A DNA stretch of 36,281 nucleotides from Candidatus Krumholzibacteriota bacterium (lineage in GTDB: Bacteria; Krumholzibacteriota; Krumholzibacteriia; LZORAL124-64-63). The translations under genes were made by a program, and so were the position numbers. Below, piece by piece: positions 1 to 7,256 of the stretch (position 1 is the first letter of the stretch; each line of letters opens with the position of its first letter). The stretch lies in NCBI GenBank assembly GCA_024277025.1, contig JAJRWA010000257.1, positions 1 through 36,281 of the forward strand, in the 5' to 3' direction. The notes under the pieces are model-generated. The model did not search any database. It had not been told where the DNA came from and was given only the letters and a program-made list of their open reading frames with translations.

Positions 1-165
1 GATCTGCTGGATGGTGGCCTCGGCGTCACCGGTCCTGGTGGTCGTCATGCTCTGCACGCGCACAGGCGCGTCGCCGCCCATGGTGACACCGCCGACGGAG
101 ATCTGGCGGGTCTGGCGACGCGGGGCGCAGACGGGGTGTTGAGAGTCGGGTTTCGACTGGGTCAT
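1..165 (-). CDS. ispG: 4-hydroxy-3-methylbut-2-enyl diphosphate synthase (flavodoxin/ferredoxin), N-terminal part only
   Basis: The first 55 codons of a minus-strand gene that runs off the left edge. From an ATG at 163-165 it reads [16 protein letters not shown] followed by [20 protein letters not shown] and then [20 protein letters not shown]. This matches the IspG/GcpE N-terminus (family pattern RRKTR.V.VG.V.IGG.API.VQSMT.T.T.D..AT..QI). IspG is the iron-sulfur enzyme of the methylerythritol phosphate pathway that converts MEcPP to HMBPP in the cytosol. The catalytic barrel and the C-terminal 4Fe-4S cysteines lie outside the window, so function cannot be judged. It is probably the last visible member of the minus-strand run yeiH-like, murA, selB, ispG, with a 108-base gap from the selB stop. 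That gap is long enough to hold its own promoter, but I see no clear one. Confidence 0.85.
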   Translation of the reverse strand, partial: MTQSKPDSQHPVCAPRRQTRQISVGGVTMGGDAPVRVQSMTTTRTGDAEATIQQI

Positions 166-273
166 CGGGGTTCCGCTTCGGAATCGGGTTGGCTGTGGAT
201 CGGACTCGGGCCTCAATATAGCAGAGTTCACCGGAATGGGAAAACTCGGACGGTCTTGTGACTGCGGCCGCAA

Positions 274-2190
274 TCAATCGGGCGGGTTCAGGGCCGCCCC
301 GACCCGCCGCACATCCCCGTCCCGGACCGTGTAACCGCTCTGATCCAGATACTCGAGCAGGGGAATGCCCAGCTTGCGGGTCAGGCCGCTCAGCGCCCTG
401 AACTCGGCAAACGCCATCTCCTGGGCCCCGGCGAAGTGGTCACGCAGCTTGGCCAGAAGCTGATCCAGTGCCTCGGCCCCCACGTAGTACTCGTTGTTGA
501 TGGCCACGGCCTGCCCGTGATCAGCCAGATGCCGGATCACCTCAGCCGGCTTGAACTCGCGCAAAGCGCTGTCGCCGGCCGCGGCCCGAAACACCGCCGA
601 GTCCTCGGCCCACGCCTCGAGCCCCGGCCAGTCCAGCCCAAAAGCCCGCAGCTCGTCCGCCGCCCGCGTTACCGCCGCGGTCATGGCCGCGCTCAGGGCC
701 GGTCCCGAGGGCGTCGGCCCGATCCGGTCCCCGGCCACGACCCAATCGGCCGTCTCGGCCAACCGCAGACAGATGGCGCTCCACTCGTTGGCACCGGCCT
801 TGAATTTGCACTTGCGGCGGCACTCTTCCTTGGGCAGTCCCAGGCGCAGAGGAAAACGCTCAGCGTAGGCAGCCACCTGGGTGCTGATCCGGGCCGACAA
901 TCCCTCCATCAGCTCGCGATGGTACAGGCGCTTGCCCACCAGCACCGCCTGCGGATCATCCTGCTGCCCGAGCGCTTCACTCAGAGCCAGGCCCGCCGTA
1001 CCCGCCTGCTTCAGGTTCTGCCGGAACAGCTCAGCCGGATCCCCGCTCTCCATGATCGCCAGATTGGCCGCCACCTGCGCGTCGAAGCGCTTGTGCCGCT
1101 GGGGTGCCGGATCCAGCACCACACCGCCGGCAATACTGGTGACCGGGGAATAGAAACGCAGCACCAGACGGTCTGCGCGCGCGGCCACCAGTTCGTCCTC
1201 CAGGTGCAGCTGCGCCAGACCGGTCCGCGGGCCATCGCCGCCGAGTTCGGCCTCGTCCAGCAGCACGATGCGCGCCAGCACCTCGCGGCCGGCGTGGTGC
1301 ACGTGCAGCCGCTGCCGATTCTTTATCACGCCCTGATAATGGGGCATCACGTTGACCCGCAGATCCAGGCGCCGGCTGACCACGGCGCCGTCGCTGCCCA
1401 CCAGTTGGAACCCGCGGGCGATCTCGTCCTTTTTGACGCCGTGCAGCGCCAGGGCCAGACGCTGTCCCGAGGCCCCGCGCTCAGCCTTCGCGCCATGCAC
1501 CTGCACTTCGCGCACGCGTACGATCTGGCCGCCCGGTTCCAGGGACAGCTTGTCGCCCACCTTAACCGCGCCGCCCCAGCAGGTGCCCGTGACCACGACG
1601 CCGGCGCCCGGCAGGGTGAACACGCGATCGACCGGCAGCCGGAAAGCGCCCTCCTCCCGGCGCACCGGCAGGGCCAGCGCCGCCTCGCGCAGGGCCGTCT
1701 TCAGCTCGTCCAGTCCCGTGCCCGCGTGGGCGCTGACCGCGACGATCGGCTTGTCCTCCAGGAACGTGCCCTCGACCAGTTCCATGGCCTCTTCGCTGGC
1801 CACGGCCAGGATTTCCTCGTCCACCAGGTCGGCCTTGCTCATGACCACCACGCCGCTGCGCACACCGAGCGAGTCGAGGATCTCCAAATGCTCCACCGTC
1901 TGGGGCATGACCCCTTCGTCGGCCGCCACCAGCAGGAAAGCCAGGTCCACCCCGCCAGCGCCGCTGACCATCTGCTTGACGAATTTCTCGTGCCCCGGCA
2001 TGTCCACCACGCCGAGAACCACGCCCCCGCCCAGGTCCAGTTCCGCAAAACCCAGTTCGATGCTGATGCCCCGCTCCTGTTCCTCCTTCAGACGGTCGGT
2101 GTGGGTCCCGGTCAGGGCGGTGATCAAGGCCGTCTTGCCGTGATCCACATGACCGGCCGCGCCCAGAATGAAATGCCGTATGTCGCTCAT
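274..2190 (-). CDS. selB: Selenocysteine-specific translation elongation factor SelB
   Basis: SelB is the EF-Tu-like GTPase that carries Sec-tRNA(Sec) to UGA codons marked by a SECIS hairpin. The 638-residue product starts MSDIRHFILGAAGHVDHGKT, with the P-loop GHVDHGKT at residues 13-20. A switch region RGISIELGFA follows, then DMPGHEKF (G3) and SKAD (G4, with S in place of the usual N). Translation-factor beta-barrel domains come next. The last ~250 residues look like the winged-helix repeats that bind SECIS RNA, ending in LTRKLGIPLLEYLDQSGYTVRDGD. Length is close to E. coli SelB (614). The reading frame is open for 77 more codons upstream, but those overlap murA and are unlike any SelB; the ATG at 2190 is the family start and lies 16 bases after the murA stop. 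Its presence implies that this organism makes selenoproteins. selA, selC and selD are not in this window. Confidence 0.95.
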   Translation of the reverse strand: MSDIRHFILGAAGHVDHGKTALITALTGTHTDRLKEEQERGISIELGFAELDLGGGVVLGVVDMPGHEKFVKQMVSGAGGVDLAFLLVAADEGVMPQTVEHLEILDSLGVRSGVVVMSKADLVDEEILAVASEEAMELVEGTFLEDKPIVAVSAHAGTGLDELKTALREAALALPVRREEGAFRLPVDRVFTLPGAGVVVTGTCWGGAVKVGDKLSLEPGGQIVRVREVQVHGAKAERGASGQRLALALHGVKKDEIARGFQLVGSDGAVVSRRLDLRVNVMPHYQGVIKNRQRLHVHHAGREVLARIVLLDEAELGGDGPRTGLAQLHLEDELVAARADRLVLRFYSPVTSIAGGVVLDPAPQRHKRFDAQVAANLAIMESGDPAELFRQNLKQAGTAGLALSEALGQQDDPQAVLVGKRLYHRELMEGLSARISTQVAAYAERFPLRLGLPKEECRRKCKFKAGANEWSAICLRLAETADWVVAGDRIGPTPSGPALSAAMTAAVTRAADELRAFGLDWPGLEAWAEDSAVFRAAAGDSALREFKPAEVIRHLADHGQAVAINNEYYVGAEALDQLLAKLRDHFAGAQEMAFAEFRALSGLTRKLGIPLLEYLDQSGYTVRDGDVRRVGAALNPPD

Positions 2191-2206
2191 GCGGTGCGCT
2201 GTCCCA

Positions 2207-3463
2207 TCATGATTCTTCGCGCCGGATGCGCGCGCCCAGGCCGGCCAGTCGGGTTTCGATACGTTCGTAGCCACGGTCAATATGATAGACACGATTGACC
2301 GTCGTCGTGCCCTCGGCCGCCACGCCGGCCAAGACCAGCGCCGCGCTGGCCCGCAGATCCGTGGCCATGACCTGGGCGCCCGACAAATGGTCAACGCCCT
2401 TGATCGTCGCCCGCGCGCCATCGACCCGGATGTCGGCCCCCAGGCGCTGCAGCTCGGCCACGTGGGTGAAACGGTCCGTATAGATGGTCTCGGTCATGTG
2501 GCTGGTGCCGCCGGCGACGGTGCAGGCGGCCATGATCTGGGCCTGCATGTCGGTGGGAAAGCCCGGATAGGGCCGCGTCACCACTTCGACCGGTTCTGGC
2601 CGCCCCGACGCCTTGATCGTCAGGCAGAATTCCTCTTCGCTGATTTCGCAGCCCATTTCCTGCAGCACGATCGTCACCGGCCGCAGATGGCCCGGGTTCA
2701 CGCCGGTCAGGCGCACTTCCCCGCCGGCCATAGCCACTCCGGCCATGATCGTGCCGGCCTCGATGCGGTCGGCGATCACGCGGTGGGAAACCGGCTCCAG
2801 CTTGTCGACGCCCTGGATTTTCAGGCTCGTCGTGCCCACGCCTTCGATCTGCGCGCCCGAGGCGACCAGCGCCTCGACCAGCTGGGTTACTTCCGGTTCG
2901 ACCGCGCAGTTTTCCAACTCGGTTTCGCCGCTGGCCAGCACCGCGGCCATCAGCACGTTGCAGGTGCCGCCCACCGACGAAGGTTCAAAACGGAAACGCC
3001 CGCCCTGCAGGCGCCCTTCGGTGGAAGCATTGATGTAGCCGCCATCCAGTTCGATCTGCGCCCCGAGCGCGGCCATGCCTTCCAGATGCAGATTCACCGG
3101 GCGCGGCCCCCAGGCGCAGCCGCCGGGCAGCGAAACCCGCGCTGAGCCGAACGAGGCCAGCAACGGGCCCAGCACGTAGATACTCGCCCGCATCTTGCGC
3201 ACCAGATCGTACGGTGCCTCGGCCCGGTCCACGCCCACGGTGTCGATGACCATGAAGTTCCGGTCGAACTCAACCCGCGCGCCGAGGCCCTCCAGAATCG
3301 TGGCGAAGAAGCGCACATCCTGCAGGTCGGGCACATTGTCGATCATCGAGCGGCCGCGGGTGAGCAGGGCCGCGGCCATCAACGGCAGCACGGCGTTCTT
3401 GGCCCCGCTGACGGCGATCTCGCCGTTGAGAGGAGTCGGTCCTTCGATCACAAATCTGTCCAT
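2207..3463 (-). CDS. murA: UDP-N-acetylglucosamine 1-carboxyvinyltransferase MurA
   Basis: First committed step of peptidoglycan synthesis: enolpyruvyl transfer from PEP to UDP-GlcNAc in the cytosol. The protein is 418 residues, the standard length (E. coli 419). It starts MDRFVIEGPTPLNGEIAVSG, with the substrate-binding lysine in GAKNAVLP (K22). The fosfomycin-target cysteine is in LPGGCAWGPRPV (C116, matching E. coli C115), so the enzyme should be fosfomycin-sensitive in principle. PYPGFPTDMQAQ and the terminal RIETRLAGLGARI are also typical. The ATG at 3461-3463 is preceded by a good ribosome-binding site (GAGGAA). In-frame sequence extends another 27 codons upstream but overlaps the preceding gene. 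It lies 26 bases downstream of the YeiH-like gene and 16 bases upstream of selB, so the three are probably co-transcribed. Confidence 0.96.
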   Translation of the reverse strand: MDRFVIEGPTPLNGEIAVSGAKNAVLPLMAAALLTRGRSMIDNVPDLQDVRFFATILEGLGARVEFDRNFMVIDTVGVDRAEAPYDLVRKMRASIYVLGPLLASFGSARVSLPGGCAWGPRPVNLHLEGMAALGAQIELDGGYINASTEGRLQGGRFRFEPSSVGGTCNVLMAAVLASGETELENCAVEPEVTQLVEALVASGAQIEGVGTTSLKIQGVDKLEPVSHRVIADRIEAGTIMAGVAMAGGEVRLTGVNPGHLRPVTIVLQEMGCEISEEEFCLTIKASGRPEPVEVVTRPYPGFPTDMQAQIMAACTVAGGTSHMTETIYTDRFTHVAELQRLGADIRVDGARATIKGVDHLSGAQVMATDLRASAALVLAGVAAEGTTTVNRVYHIDRGYERIETRLAGLGARIRREES

Positions 3464-3489
3464 GATTCCTCGCTGGTTTCGGCGCTCGC

Positions 3490-4536
3490 TCAGCCGGCAT
3501 AGAGTCTGACGGCGACCAGTCCCAGTGTACTGACCACCAGCCACAACAGCACGCCCAGAATCATCGGCCGCAGACCGGCCGAGCGCAAGGCTTCCCGCGA
3601 CAGCCCCGCACCGATCAGGAACAGGGTCAGGGTCAGGCCCAGTTTGGCGCCGGCCTGGATCCGGTCAAAGACCGCGGCCCCTGCCGGCACCAGGGTGCGC
3701 AGAGCCGCGGCCGCCACAAAGAACAGGATGAACCAGGGCCACTGGATGCGGGTGCCGTGCGTGCGCCGGCGCCAGGCCACCGCCAGGGAGACCGGCACGA
3801 TCCACAGGGCGCGTGTCAGCTTGACCGTGGTCGCCACTGCCAGGGCCTGGTCACCATACTTGGCGGCAGCGCCCACGACACTGCTTGTATCATGAATCGC
3901 AATGGCCGACCAGAGGCCGAACGCGGCCTGGTCCAGGCCCAGCAGGTGGCCCAGCGGCGGAAAGATGAACAGGGCCACGGAATTGAGAATGAATACCGTG
4001 GCCAGCGCCACGGACATGGCCCTCGCGTCGGCCTCCAGGACGCTGCCGACCGCGGCAATCGCGCTGCCGCCGCAGATCGCCGTGCCGCTGGAAATCAGTT
4101 GACTGATCGTCGGCTCCACCTTCAACAGGTGTCCCAGCCACCAGCCCAGCAAGAGGGTGCCGGCAATCGTCCCCACGGTGAAACCGAAACCTGTGCGGCC
4201 CGCGACCCACACCGCCTGCAGGTTCATCCCAAAACCCAAACCCACGACCGACCACTGCAGCAAGCGCCGGGAGAACGCCGCCGTCTGGCCGGGATACGGG
4301 TTGCCCCAGCCCAGCGCCAGGACCAGTCCCAGGGCCAGGGCCACTGGCGGTGCGATCCGGCCCGTGAGCGTGGCCGAGCCCAGCACCAGGAAGGCGATTT
4401 GCTTGAGACGCACAACGGACACGAGATGAAGCCTTGGCTGCAGAATCGGACCCGCGGGCCCAAGTGGTGGTGAGAGCGGAATATAAGGCACGATCCGATC
4501 ACTACCGAACAAAAATTCGGCCGGTTTGGTGGCCAT
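3490..4536 (-). CDS. YeiH/UPF0324-family membrane protein (putative sulfate exporter family)
   Basis: A 348-residue integral membrane protein with about ten hydrophobic segments. It has family hallmarks of YeiH/YadS (Cons_hypoth698): LGLVLALGWGNPYP near the N-terminus, then LLQWSVVGLGFGMNL, SSGTAICGGSAIAAVG, AIAIHDTSSVVGAAAKYGD and KLTRALWIVP. Family members are annotated as putative sulfate exporters, but the substrate is not firmly established. The first ~40 residues before VVRLKQIAFLVLG are unlike the family and have no strong ribosome-binding site, so the true start may be further in. It is the first gene of the minus-strand group with murA and selB and diverges from the lipoprotein gene at 4610 across a 73-base gap that must hold both promoters. 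Confidence 0.82.
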   Translation of the reverse strand: MATKPAEFLFGSDRIVPYIPLSPPLGPAGPILQPRLHLVSVVRLKQIAFLVLGSATLTGRIAPPVALALGLVLALGWGNPYPGQTAAFSRRLLQWSVVGLGFGMNLQAVWVAGRTGFGFTVGTIAGTLLLGWWLGHLLKVEPTISQLISSGTAICGGSAIAAVGSVLEADARAMSVALATVFILNSVALFIFPPLGHLLGLDQAAFGLWSAIAIHDTSSVVGAAAKYGDQALAVATTVKLTRALWIVPVSLAVAWRRRTHGTRIQWPWFILFFVAAAALRTLVPAGAAVFDRIQAGAKLGLTLTLFLIGAGLSREALRSAGLRPMILGVLLWLVVSTLGLVAVRLYAG

Positions 4537-4609
4537 TTGGCGAAACCAGTCCTAGACTGTCCTCAATCTATCACCCCGACTGCCACCAACTACAGCGAGG
4601 CACTGGCCG

Positions 4610-5653
4610 ATGAGCTTTGGTATACACATCACGCGATCCCGGCGCCGGAGCCTGCTGGCTTCACTCATGCTCCTGCTGCCGATCCTGCTGAACGGCTGCA
4701 CGAGTGGTGACAGCGCCGTGGCCGACGAACACCCCACGGCCCCGGGCCGCACCTTCGAATTCACCTACGAAGCCACGGTCAACGAGGTGCCGGATACGGC
4801 CGAGACCGCCTACCTGTGGGTGCCGTTCCCGCCAACGACCGTCGATCAGAAAATCATGCTGGACCGGATCGTCACCGATCTGCCCTACGAGCAGGTCACG
4901 GGCGGCCGGTACTGCAACCAGGCCCTGCGCTTCACCCTGGTGCCAGGCACCGCCCGCCAGCCGGTCACGATCACCTATCGCGTCTCTCGTCAGGAACGGG
5001 CCCGCAACACCGGTGAGCCCTTACCGGGGGACAACGCGATCCCCGCACCGGATCCGGACCGTTGGCTGCAGGCGGACCGGATGGTCCCCATCGACGGCCA
5101 GATCAAGCAATGGGCAACCGAGGTCGTGGCCGGCCGGGCCGCCACCAGCGACCGGGCCCGGGCGATCTACGACTATGCCGTGGACAACCTCAAGTATGAC
5201 AAGTCGGGTACCGGCTGGGGTCAGGGTGACATATTCTACGCCTGCGACGCCCGCCACGGCAACTGCACCGATTTTCATGCCGTGTTTACGGGCTTTGCCC
5301 GCGCCGTGGGTATCCCGGCCCGCTTCGAGATCGGTTTCCCCATACCGGCGGACCGCCCCGAGGGGCGGATCGGCGGCTACCACTGCTGGGCCCAGTTCCA
5401 CACCGACGAGGCGGGCTGGGTGCCGGTTGATGCCTCCGAGGCGAGCAAGCATCCGGCCAGGAAAGACTACTTTTTCGGCACCCTGGACCGCGACCGGGTA
5501 CTCTTCACCGTCGGCCGCGATGTCGTTTTTCCGGCCATGAAGGGTGGCCCCCTCAACTATTTCATCTATCCCTATGTAGAAGTCGATGGCAAGCCGTGGG
5601 ACCAGGTGGAGCGCGAGTTCTCCTACCGGGACCAGTCAATCAACCCATCCTGA
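4610..5653 (+). CDS. Transglutaminase-like domain lipoprotein
   Basis: A 347-residue predicted lipoprotein. An arginine-rich N-region and hydrophobic core end in a lipobox LLNG-C at C30. The middle of the protein carries a transglutaminase-like (papain-fold) core. The catalytic cysteine is in GNCTDFHAVF (C219), the histidine in GGYHCWAQF (H258) and the aspartate in WVPVDASEA (D274), so the triad is complete. Residues ~48-128 form a beta-rich N-terminal domain common to bacterial transglutaminase-like proteins. Such proteins act as proteases, amidases or cross-linkers; no substrate can be read from sequence. The mature protein should sit in the periplasm attached to a membrane. The His-rich secreted protein follows after 37 bases and is probably co-transcribed. 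Confidence 0.85.
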   Translation: MSFGIHITRSRRRSLLASLMLLLPILLNGCTSGDSAVADEHPTAPGRTFEFTYEATVNEVPDTAETAYLWVPFPPTTVDQKIMLDRIVTDLPYEQVTGGRYCNQALRFTLVPGTARQPVTITYRVSRQERARNTGEPLPGDNAIPAPDPDRWLQADRMVPIDGQIKQWATEVVAGRAATSDRARAIYDYAVDNLKYDKSGTGWGQGDIFYACDARHGNCTDFHAVFTGFARAVGIPARFEIGFPIPADRPEGRIGGYHCWAQFHTDEAGWVPVDASEASKHPARKDYFFGTLDRDRVLFTVGRDVVFPAMKGGPLNYFIYPYVEVDGKPWDQVEREFSYRDQSINPS

Positions 5654-5690
5654 CTAGCAGGATGAACAACCTGATCCGGGAGGATTACCG

Positions 5691-6224
5691 ATGAACAGGA
5701 AAACGATTTTGACGGTGTTCTTGACCGTGGTGCTGGCGATCGGGCTGCAGGTCTCGCTGGCCGCCGCCCAGGAACACCCCGAGCATCCGGCCAGCGCCGA
5801 GCATCCGGAGCATCCGGAAGAAGGCAAGAAGGCCGAACACCCCGCAACCGGCGAACACCCCATGAAGAACATGCCCGCGCCCTCCATCGACGACGTGGCC
5901 GCCTTCATCACCACCCACGTCAACGAGACGGTGGCCGACAAGAAGGGGTACATGAAGGTCGAGGACAAGAAGGCCCACAAGACACGCGAGGTGAAGCTGG
6001 TCAAGGTGCACCGCGAGCGTCTGGCCAAGACCGACGACAACACCTACTTCGTCTGTGCCGATTTCAAGGACAAGAAGGGCAAGCTGTTCGACCTGGACTT
6101 CTGGGTCGAGCAGACATCCGATGGTCTGGTCGTCACCGAGACCATGATCCACAAGGAAGAGGGCAAGCCCCGCTACACGTGGATGGAAAAAGACGGTGTC
6201 TGGATGCAGATGAAGATGAAGTAG
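5691..6224 (+). CDS. Secreted protein with His-rich EHP repeats, function unknown
   Basis: A 177-residue protein with a clear signal peptide (MNRKTILTVFLTVVLAIGLQ..., likely cleaved after SLAAA). The mature N-terminus is low complexity, with six EHP motifs in about 30 residues (QEHPEHP, AEHPEHPEE, AEHP, GEHP). The rest is a Lys-rich beta-type domain with TYFVCADFKDKKGKLFDLDF and WVEQTSDGLVVTETMIHKEEGKPRYTW. I do not recognise a named family. The evenly spaced histidines suggest divalent metal binding, but that is inference. It has a good ribosome-binding site (GGGAGG) and lies 37 bases after the transglutaminase-like lipoprotein. It ends in TAG and is followed by a strong intrinsic terminator. 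Confidence 0.8.
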   Translation: MNRKTILTVFLTVVLAIGLQVSLAAAQEHPEHPASAEHPEHPEEGKKAEHPATGEHPMKNMPAPSIDDVAAFITTHVNETVADKKGYMKVEDKKAHKTREVKLVKVHRERLAKTDDNTYFVCADFKDKKGKLFDLDFWVEQTSDGLVVTETMIHKEEGKPRYTWMEKDGVWMQMKMK

Positions 6225-6252
6225 TCCGGGGCGACTAACCCCGTATTTGTGG

Positions 6253-6283
6253 CCGGGGCGGGACTTACTCCTGCCCCGGTTTT
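6253..6283 (+). terminator. Rho-independent terminator of the plus-strand pair
   Basis: An 11-base-pair stem, CCGGGGCGGGA (6253-6263) with TCCTGCCCCGG (6269-6279) and one G-U pair, a 5-base loop, then TTTT. It lies 29 bases after the secreted-protein stop. The stop codon of the convergent acyltransferase gene lies in the loop, so the two transcripts meet here. Confidence 0.85.
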
Positions 6284-7182
6284 CCTGTTTCGGACAGTGG
6301 CTGCGTCTTCCACCGCCGATGCACCCAGTAGTACATGGCCGGCTGTTCCCGGACGGCCGCCGCCAGGCGCGCGGTGTGCATTTCGGTCAGGCGCCGGATG
6401 GCCGTCTCCTGGTCCCAGGCCGGATCCACCTCGAGCGGTGCCTCGATCCGCAGCACATGGCTGCCGTCCGGCTGCCGGAAGACAAATGCCATGATGATGG
6501 GCACACCGGCCTTGACTGCCAGGGTCGCCGGTCCCCGGTTCACCGAGGCGGGTCGGCCCAGGAACTCGACGAACTGCCCCTTGCGACCGGCATCCTGATC
6601 CCCCAGCAGGCCCACGAACTCTCCCCGCTTCAGTGCCTCGAGCACCCGGGGAAAGGAACCGCCGGTGGCGATGATCCCCACTCCCTCCTTGGCTCGCAAC
6701 CCGTTGTGAAATCTATCAATAAGTTTGTTGGACTGAGGTTTGACTATGCCGCTGACCCGATACCCGGCCACAGCCGCCCGCGGCAGCATCAACTCGAAGT
6801 TGCCCAAATGCCCGCTCATGTAGACCGCACCGCGCCCCGCCGCCACGAGCGCCTCGATGTGTTCACGACCTTCGAACTTCACGTGGCGCTCCAGGTCGGC
6901 GCCGCGGCGGTGGCCCGCAGCCAGAAACTCCACGAGAGTCATGCCCAGATTGCGGTAGAAATCCAGGGCCGTGGCCTGGATCCAGGCCTCGTCGTGTTCA
7001 GCGCCAAAGGCGTGCCTGAGATTGTCCAGGATGATCCGGCGGCGGAAGCGCACCACGCGCCAGACGAACGTGCCCAGGCCGCGACCGACCGCCAGCAGCG
7101 CCCGGCGCGGCAGCAGCCGGGTCAGTTGGAAGACAGACCAGAAAACGCTGAACTCGAGACGGTGTTTGATGGTCGGGGCCAT
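6265..7182 (-). CDS. LpxL/HtrB-family lysophospholipid (lipid A) acyltransferase
   Basis: A 305-residue member of the lipid A late-acyltransferase family, which transfers an acyl chain to a lipid acceptor at the inner-membrane face. The HX4E catalytic motif is in YMSGHLGNFEL (H125, E130). A second block, GLLGDQDAGRKGQFVEFLGR followed by PASVNRGPATLA, is also typical, as is the N-terminal membrane segment FWSVFQLTRLLP. The start was set at the ATG at 7180-7182 (MAPTIKHRLEFSVFW). The open frame reaches further upstream, but that part runs into the neighbouring gene. It ends in TAA inside the terminator shared with the convergent transcript. It lies 74 bases downstream of the DUF4105 fusion gene and is probably the last gene of that group. 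Whether the acceptor is lipid A or another glycolipid cannot be decided. Confidence 0.9.
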   Translation of the reverse strand: MAPTIKHRLEFSVFWSVFQLTRLLPRRALLAVGRGLGTFVWRVVRFRRRIILDNLRHAFGAEHDEAWIQATALDFYRNLGMTLVEFLAAGHRRGADLERHVKFEGREHIEALVAAGRGAVYMSGHLGNFELMLPRAAVAGYRVSGIVKPQSNKLIDRFHNGLRAKEGVGIIATGGSFPRVLEALKRGEFVGLLGDQDAGRKGQFVEFLGRPASVNRGPATLAVKAGVPIIMAFVFRQPDGSHVLRIEAPLEVDPAWDQETAIRRLTEMHTARLAAAVREQPAMYYWVHRRWKTQPLSETGKPGQE

Positions 7183-7256
7183 GATCGCCTTTGGCGGCTG
7201 AGGAGTCGGGGAATTCGCGTCGGCGCATTGTAGAACAGGGTTGTGGTGGCCGCCCA

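Noticed and set aside
436-2298. 620-codon open frame on the plus strand opposite selB
   Set aside because: High-GC shadow: its translation is rich in Arg, Gln, His and Pro with no family pattern, while the minus strand encodes an unmistakable SelB.
2207-3463. TGA-encoded selenocysteine in genes ending in TGA near selB
   Set aside because: Reading past the TGA of murA, selB and the zinc-ribbon gene gives no conserved continuation, and each product already has its family length or a natural end.
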